A stretch of 64,000 nt of DNA from Siderastrea radians (taxonomy: Eukaryota > Cnidaria > Anthozoa > Scleractinia > Rhizangiidae): contig OZ024894.1 in NCBI GenBank assembly GCA_964017195.1, forward strand, positions 3,986,847-4,050,846. Direction: 5' to 3'. A program made the position numbers and the translations under genes. The notes beneath the pieces were generated by a model. It did not search any database. It was not told the origin of the DNA and saw nothing but the letters and a program-made list of their open reading frames with translations. This document shows positions 58,590 to 64,000 of the stretch, piece after piece. How positions within the stretch are numbered: the first letter of the stretch is position 1; every line of letters starts with the position of its first letter.

Positions 58590-61500
58590 ACATTTTATTT
58601 TCTTTCCAGCGTGTAAAGACACCATGCAAGTTCCACGCTGTCAATTGAAACTAAATTTTATTCAACTGATTCACCAGAACTAGCACTCTTGGCGAGATAG
58701 GCAACCTTTGTTGAGTAACATGGCAGATGTATAGATGTGCAATTTCAAGTTTTTTAACCGTATGGAGACGATTACGTGTATGCAAGCAAGTTGTAACCGA
58801 TAAAGCTAATATATGGTGCGTAGGGTGGCTGAGAAATTCAAATAAATTTCTTTCGAATGCAGTTCTTTTTGTTTAGTTGTTTCGGTCATGTTTTTGGTTG
58901 GGCAAACGAGAAAACCAAAACCGGTTTACATTGGGTTTAAAACGGCAGAAAAACAAAACGATGGACAACAACTACTTATGCCGCCCAGGCCAGGTAGATG
59001 CAAGGCATGTGTCCTGTGAGAAAGACTTCTTTTCAAATGCCTTCTTTCGGGGCTGAAAATGTAAGGCAAATCCTCCTTTTCTGGATCTCCCAGCCACCCC
59101 GCCTCTCTCCCAACAGTCCCCCGCCCTAACATTGATAAGTACATAAATTCTGCATTTGTTTTCTCTTTTGTTTGTTTGCTTTTTGCTCCTGCTGGTTGAA
59201 AAAAAGGAAAGGACAGCACGTGGGATATTTTAGTGAATACATATACTTACCAAAAGCATTGCGTAACTGGTACGTACAGCATCACGGTAAACAGCAAGAC
59301 AGGAAAGTGCAACGTGATAGCTTCACATTTGAATTGTCTCAGTAACGTTTTTATCTACAAGCAAAAACCTGATACAGCGACCATGCATAAAGATTACAAC
59401 GTTAAAAATGGTGTTAGATAGCTTTCAGTCGAGTGTTGGGTCCAGCTGCAAGATTCAAGGAGGCAGATACCACTTACGGATATTGGTACCACCGCTTAGG
59501 GATATTAGTAGCACATACGAGTTTGCACCCCTTTATTAATTGTTATTGTTTTCATACACCTTTTATCGTATGGATGATGCTACATTCGTTTGCGACAGTG
59601 TTCAGCCTGGGTACATATATATAGAAAGCATTCAATGCACAAGACAATTTTTAATGCAATTAATATGTCCATAATTCTGCACGTTTCCTCGTAACTGTTC
59701 GTCTGTTTCATGGCAGCTGACGGAAAATGTTAATCACCGAAATTTTTCGACGATGTTTTATCGAAAAGGACCTTAGAGCGCGACAGAGCATTACTTATGA
59801 TTAGCTGCCTTTAATGCTGCTTACAGCTATTGCATCATATCGGTACACTGCTTGCTCGCTACAGCTAGCGAATTTGATCGGGTACAATAGTAAGACTATT
59901 TCTTGATACGAAAAGAAGTCCAACTTCAACGCCAGTAAAAGTAAAAACATACATAACATGAACCCGGTGAAGAATGGGGCAATGTCGCAAAAATTTTCAC
60001 ACTCTTTGACCAAAATGTTGCTAAAGTAATATCTACTGGTGCACCTTGTTCGGTCATGACTTGCTTCATGACCACCAAGCGGACAATAATATCAAGTCAA
60101 TGTTCAACGCAAGAAACAGCCACAATCAACTTTTGAAGCTCTTAAAAAGTGGACCCGCTTTTTCAAGCTGGGATTCTAATTCGTTCCCACCATGATCATC
60201 CGTAGCTAAACACGGCTCCAGCTCATTAGTTTCTGTGAACCAAACAATAAGGCTGGGAAATTATTTTTAGGTTTTTATATATTGCACTTTTGGCTGTCAG
60301 AGTGAAACAAAACGCGGCACCCGTTGGCTTCAAACTGCATCTCGTACCTAGAACTTGCGCGAAAATATCACTGCGAAGAGCTTGTTGATTTTACGAAGGG
60401 ATTCATCTACGCAATTTTTCCGGCCGTAGCGGAATGCAAAGAGTTTTTGAATCTAACGAGCGAGGAAGTCGAAAAATGGATTTCAAGTGACGAGATAAAT
60501 GTGTCTGCTGAAGAAGAAGTTTTTGAGATCATCTGTCAATGGATCAAGCACAACAAAGAGGAACTTTTCCGTCGCGTACGGCTGTTTGACATATCGCGTG
60601 AGTATTTGTCTGAAAAGATCTTGGAAGAAAATCTTGTAAAAACAATGAACGGTGTCTAGCAAGTGTGACGAGTGCTATTTCCTGGTTAGAACGGGGGGGG
60701 GCCAGGAACCAGTGGATCTTCCAATGACGCAATCGACGAGGAAATCGCTCAAAAAGCAGCTCATTGTAATCGCATGGGGGAAGCTCGTGAGTTATCGTCC
60801 TGATACTAAAACGTGGTATGAGTTGCCCAAATCCCCTTCAAAGTTGGACAGCCATAGCGATGTCCTTGCATCGATCCCGAGTGGAGATAAAGTAGATAAG
60901 ATTACGTTTAAATCTCCCTTTCATGTTATTGAACGATATGACCCACGTCTAAACCGTTGGAATTCATTAACCACGCCAAGAATACCGGATAGTACTGAAG
61001 GAGTGCGCATGGCTGTAACAGTTATCGGCGAAGATGTTTACGCTTGTGTGGATTCTGATATTCTTTGGAAGTATAGCCAAAGGTCCGGTTCATGGCAGTC
61101 ATTTACCCTTCCTTCCTATAGACCTTGTGTTGTTTTTGAAGGCAAATTCGTCTATTCCATGGGTGGTTTATAAGGGATAAGATGGCCACCACACAATGCA
61201 TTAGACTGGACACAGTGGAGAACGAAAAGAAAAAATTGGCTCCTATGCAAACTGCAAGGGTTAAAGCAAATGGCGTGGCTGCTCACGGAAAGATTTTTGT
61301 ATTGAGGGGACTAACAACAATTACCAAACACGGAACACGACAACTGTTATTATCTTGTGAGGTGTACAGTGTAGAGACAAACGAGTGGCATTTCATAGCA
61401 AGCTTGCCAAAAGTTCCTGGGTTGTGCTCTAGATCGATCCGTAGTGTGTTGTATCGTGTAACAAAACTGTATTCGGTAGGAAGACAGATGCTGTGCGGTG

Positions 61501-61920
61501 ATCCCGGGATGTCTCCCGTCCTTATATGCTACAATATGGAAAGGAATAGATGGACTAGAATACACATACCTGTGACTGCACACTGTGTTGATGACATCTT
61601 TTGCAGAATCTCAGCTTCTTCTGTTTGTATTCCCAAGAGATTACTTGACAGTTTTCGCCAGCTTGAATTTCCCACCCCAGCCCCAACGGCTGGCAACAAC
61701 CTCTTTATATAAACACTTGGGTAGAGAGAGACAATGTAGAATAAAGTTCCTTAGCTGATCCGTAAAGGAAACTATGATGCAGTGACCATGAGGCCCAGGT
61801 CTTCTCCACTACTCAAACTCGTTGGGAATCCTGAAAATATGGCGATCTTTTGTTTCCGTTGGCGTCCTTTCTTAGCGTAATTTCATCGAAAGATTAAATG
61901 TAGCGTAACAATTTTATAAT
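58590..61920 (+). repeat. Segmental duplication, unit 2
   Basis: This is the partner of 50060-54830, shorter because unit 1 received insertions and unit 2 lost the BTB-coding part. Similarity runs from the GTGTAAAGACACCA landmark near 58611 through the pseudogene to a 3' flank with TACTCAAACTCGTTGGGA (61809), matching ATTCAAACTCGACGGGA (54711). Confidence 0.85.
60290..61712 (+). pseudogene. BACK-kelch remnant of the duplicated BTB-kelch gene
   Basis: Sequence starts as in the intact gene (TTTTGGCTGTCAGAGTGAAAC), but about 500 bp including the whole BTB domain is missing: CACCCG is followed directly by the codons for ASNCISYLELA. The BACK part is open to 60659. A small deletion near 60640 shifts the frame into a TAG. 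A G-run at 60693-60701 and a TAA at 61171-61173 (after MGGL) break it again, and the last kelch part is open at 61182-61712. It is called a pseudogene because three disruptions separate the pieces. A BACK-only product from 60324 is possible but unlikely. Confidence 0.88.
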
Positions 61921-61979
61921 TAACATAATCTTATAAGGATTCAGGATCATTTTGGTTCAAACATTAACTGGTACTGTTT

Positions 61980-62312
61980 TCTTTTCTTTCTTCCTTTCCT
62001 TTCTTTTTTTTCCCATGTCCCTTTTTTTTTCTACTTTTTTATCTAAAGTACTATTTATACATACTTAGTTACATTGTACTTAATTTATTTTTTTACATTG
62101 TACTTAATTACTTATTACCTGTCTTACTTTACTTTTGTCTTCTTTTATGTACAACCTAGTCAAAGCAATTTATTTTTTTTTGGTACTACTCAGCTCGTTT
62201 AGTTTATTTCTATTCTGGGTAGTTTTTTTTCCTTTTTAGTTAATTTAGTTTATAGTGTAATTTTTTCTATTTAATTTGGCAAAATAAAATGGTTGTTGTT
62301 GTTGTTGTTGGC
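61980..62312 (+). repeat. Probable 3' tail of a truncated non-LTR retrotransposon
   Basis: A T-rich stretch ends in AATTTGGCAAAATAAAATGG followed by (TTG)n at 62291-62310. A simple-repeat tail after AATAAA is typical of several LINE families. No reverse transcriptase remnant is present. Confidence 0.45.
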
Positions 62313-62609
62313 AAAATTCATTAAACTTTGAAATATAGAGCGATTTTCCTCGGACCGTGAAACAGTTACTGTACAAGTATATACTGTTACGCCAACTAGT
62401 TGCTGCTAGTCAAGGGACGGCTGAGGTCTATTAGCTTCTATTCCCAAAAGGAGATTAGTCTAAATCAAAACACAAGAAAAACAACACAAAATGGACAAGC
62501 ACAAATATACAGTGAACGTGTGGTTTATTTTTCCTTTATTACTGATTCTCGAGTCATGTTACGACAGCGGAAATGCACATGTATGTGATACTTGTTGCGA
62601 CATCAATTT

Positions 62610-63429
62610 TTACCACCTCGTGTAATTTTTTGGGAAAATTCCTCCACAGAAGTTACAAAAACTGCCTTGTTGGTCAGTGGAAATACTTTTAAAGCAGTAA
62701 GGGCACTCACGCGGGTTTACATGCTGCATGGTCGAGAGTTGTTGCGAATATCTATTCTCTTCCATACTTTTGAAAACATTTACATTTGTTGCACTTTTCT
62801 CTGGCTTATGAAAAGAATATAAATTAAAATTAGCTTTCGCTGCATCGATTTCTTCGACGGTCTTGATAATATCTCTCAATGCTGCTGTTTCAACTGGCAT
62901 GCTCGCCAGTTGTTTGTCTGATTCTTTCTGCGGACTTTGCCGTGGTGGTTTCGGTGAAGCATTTCTCGTCATCGTCCGGGCCTGTAAGGTCGATGATTCT
63001 TAGATTCTCCGCTTCACCTGCTGCATCGTGAGTGTGCTCAACTTCCGGATCGTTAGACGAGTCCAAGATTTCTTGAACGACTGCATCCATATCCCCTTGT
63101 GCTCGAGCAAGAAGGGAGCCTAATTTTACCTCATTTGCGAATGGCAAGACCTTTTTCAAGTTTTCCAGCTTCTGAGTAAAGTGCTGCTGAGTCGGAACAA
63201 CTGGCGAAGGGGACGGATGTGCTTGAGCCGTTGGGGAGAAAGTAGTGACTGTCGCAGTGCTTGACGCGCCGAGGTGTCTCTCGTCTGGGCTGTCTTTGGT
63301 ACAACTGAATTGCCGTTTTTAACACGGTCACCGGGTTGACGTCTTTCACTGTGGCGGCGATTTCTTGTGAATACGAATTAATGCTGTTGTATAGGTGCCG
63401 GTGTTTCTCAAGCTGCTCTTGTTGTTTAG
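62610..63429 (-). pseudogene. 3' part of an unrecognised gene with C-terminal zinc ribbon, three frames
   Basis: On the minus strand an acceptor-like AATTTCAG precedes 63429. Three coding-like blocks follow in different frames: KQQEQLEKHRHLYNSINSYS to about TAIQLYQRQ (63429-about 63290), HPSPSPVVPTQQHFTQKLEN through VVQEILDSSNDPEV to DLTGPDDDE (about 63270-62965), and ASPKPPRQSPQKESDKQ to the stop at 62610. The last block ends in ECPYCFKSISTDQQ then CNFCGG, a CxxC...CxxC zinc-ribbon pattern. The frame changes could be indels in a dying gene, sequence errors, or a small intron ending CTTACAG near 62990. The 5' part lies beyond the window. I do not recognise the family. Confidence 0.5.
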
Positions 63430-63661
63430 CTGAAATTGTAATTAAATTACAATATTTTTCAATTTTATACTAGGGAAATAGGTCTAATCTTACACAGACA
63501 ATATTAAAACTATTTTGAACACAGACAAGTATGCAAATAAAAATAGGCTGGGCTATAGCCTATTTACATGCCGTTTACTCATTTCTTTTACTGAGGGAAC
63601 ACTGGGGGTCTCCAAAACCGTGCCGTAAAACCGCAAGATATCCTCTCAAATACCGAAAACC

Positions 63662-63780
63662 TAACCTGCGATCAGGCCAAATTTTCACGCTCCTTACATT
63701 CTCTTACGGGATTTTTCGCGCGACCACAAAAAGACAGAGAGTAAATGAGAGCGCGAAATAATTCGCCTGATCGCAGGTTA
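63662..63780. mobile_element. 119-bp MITE with perfect 9-bp target duplication
   Basis: CCGAAAACC occurs at 63653-63661 and 63781-63789, immediately outside the inverted ends TAACCTGCGATCAGGC and GCCTGATCGCAGGTTA (16 bp, perfect). A 9-bp duplication fits Mutator-like elements (inference). The surrounding DNA is itself rich in ACCG/CGGT motifs (63600-64000). Confidence 0.9.
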
Positions 63781-64000
63781 CCGAAAACCGCACTGAAACT
63801 TGCGCAAAATTCCTTCTCTTACTAACATTGTAAGGAAAGTTCCCTCACCGAAATACCGTACAAAATTAGACATTTTACCGAACACACCTGCTCAAAATGC
63901 TAAAATAACGCGTACCGTCGTACTGGATGAAACCGCAATCCCGCAGTTGTGAATTGAAAATACCGTAAAATCGTAAGAAAAATCGCTCAGAACCGTAACC

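Overview
The window is eukaryotic nuclear DNA, AT-rich, with many short phase-consistent exons and GT-AG introns loaded with MITEs, SINEs and satellites. Protein similarity (a NEK1 kinase very close to the vertebrate form) and the repeat types, notably a tRNA-like repeat of about 248 bp ending in TTTACATTTATTTCTTCATT, point to a cnidarian, most likely a stony coral. The species call is inference.

Layout. 1-4.6 kb: a CAGGGACC-type element copy with a nested insertion, then a 106-bp satellite. 4.7-7.1 kb: a small two-exon + strand gene for a 149-aa GIY-YIG-type nuclease-fold protein. 7.1-11.7 kb: repeats only, including a second CAGGGACC element copy and several foldback elements. 11.7-48.7 kb: one large + strand gene, NEK1, for which I could trace 39 coding exons in a continuous frame (3966 nt, 1321 aa). 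Its introns hold almost every kind of repeat in the window and a partial copy of its own exon 37. 50-54.8 kb: a BTB-BACK-kelch gene, essentially single-exon. 55.3-58.3 kb: a composite transposon whose long inverted ends are made of a GGAACACCCC-type minisatellite and which carries a minus-strand Myb/SANT-like gene. 58.6-61.9 kb: a decayed second copy of the BTB-kelch segment, without the BTB domain and with frameshifts. 62.6-63.4 kb: the 3' part of a minus-strand gene with a C-terminal zinc-ribbon motif, read in three frames. The window ends in MITE-rich DNA.

There is no operon logic here; the genes are independent. NEK1 is a cilium/centrosome and DNA-damage kinase. The BTB-kelch protein is probably a CUL3 ubiquitin-ligase adaptor. 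The Myb/SANT-like gene probably belongs to its transposon. The most unusual items are the spliced GIY-YIG gene, the minisatellite-ended transposon, the exon-37 copy joined to a repeat at a microhomology, and a repeat that landed in the stop codon of the BTB-kelch gene while barely changing the protein.
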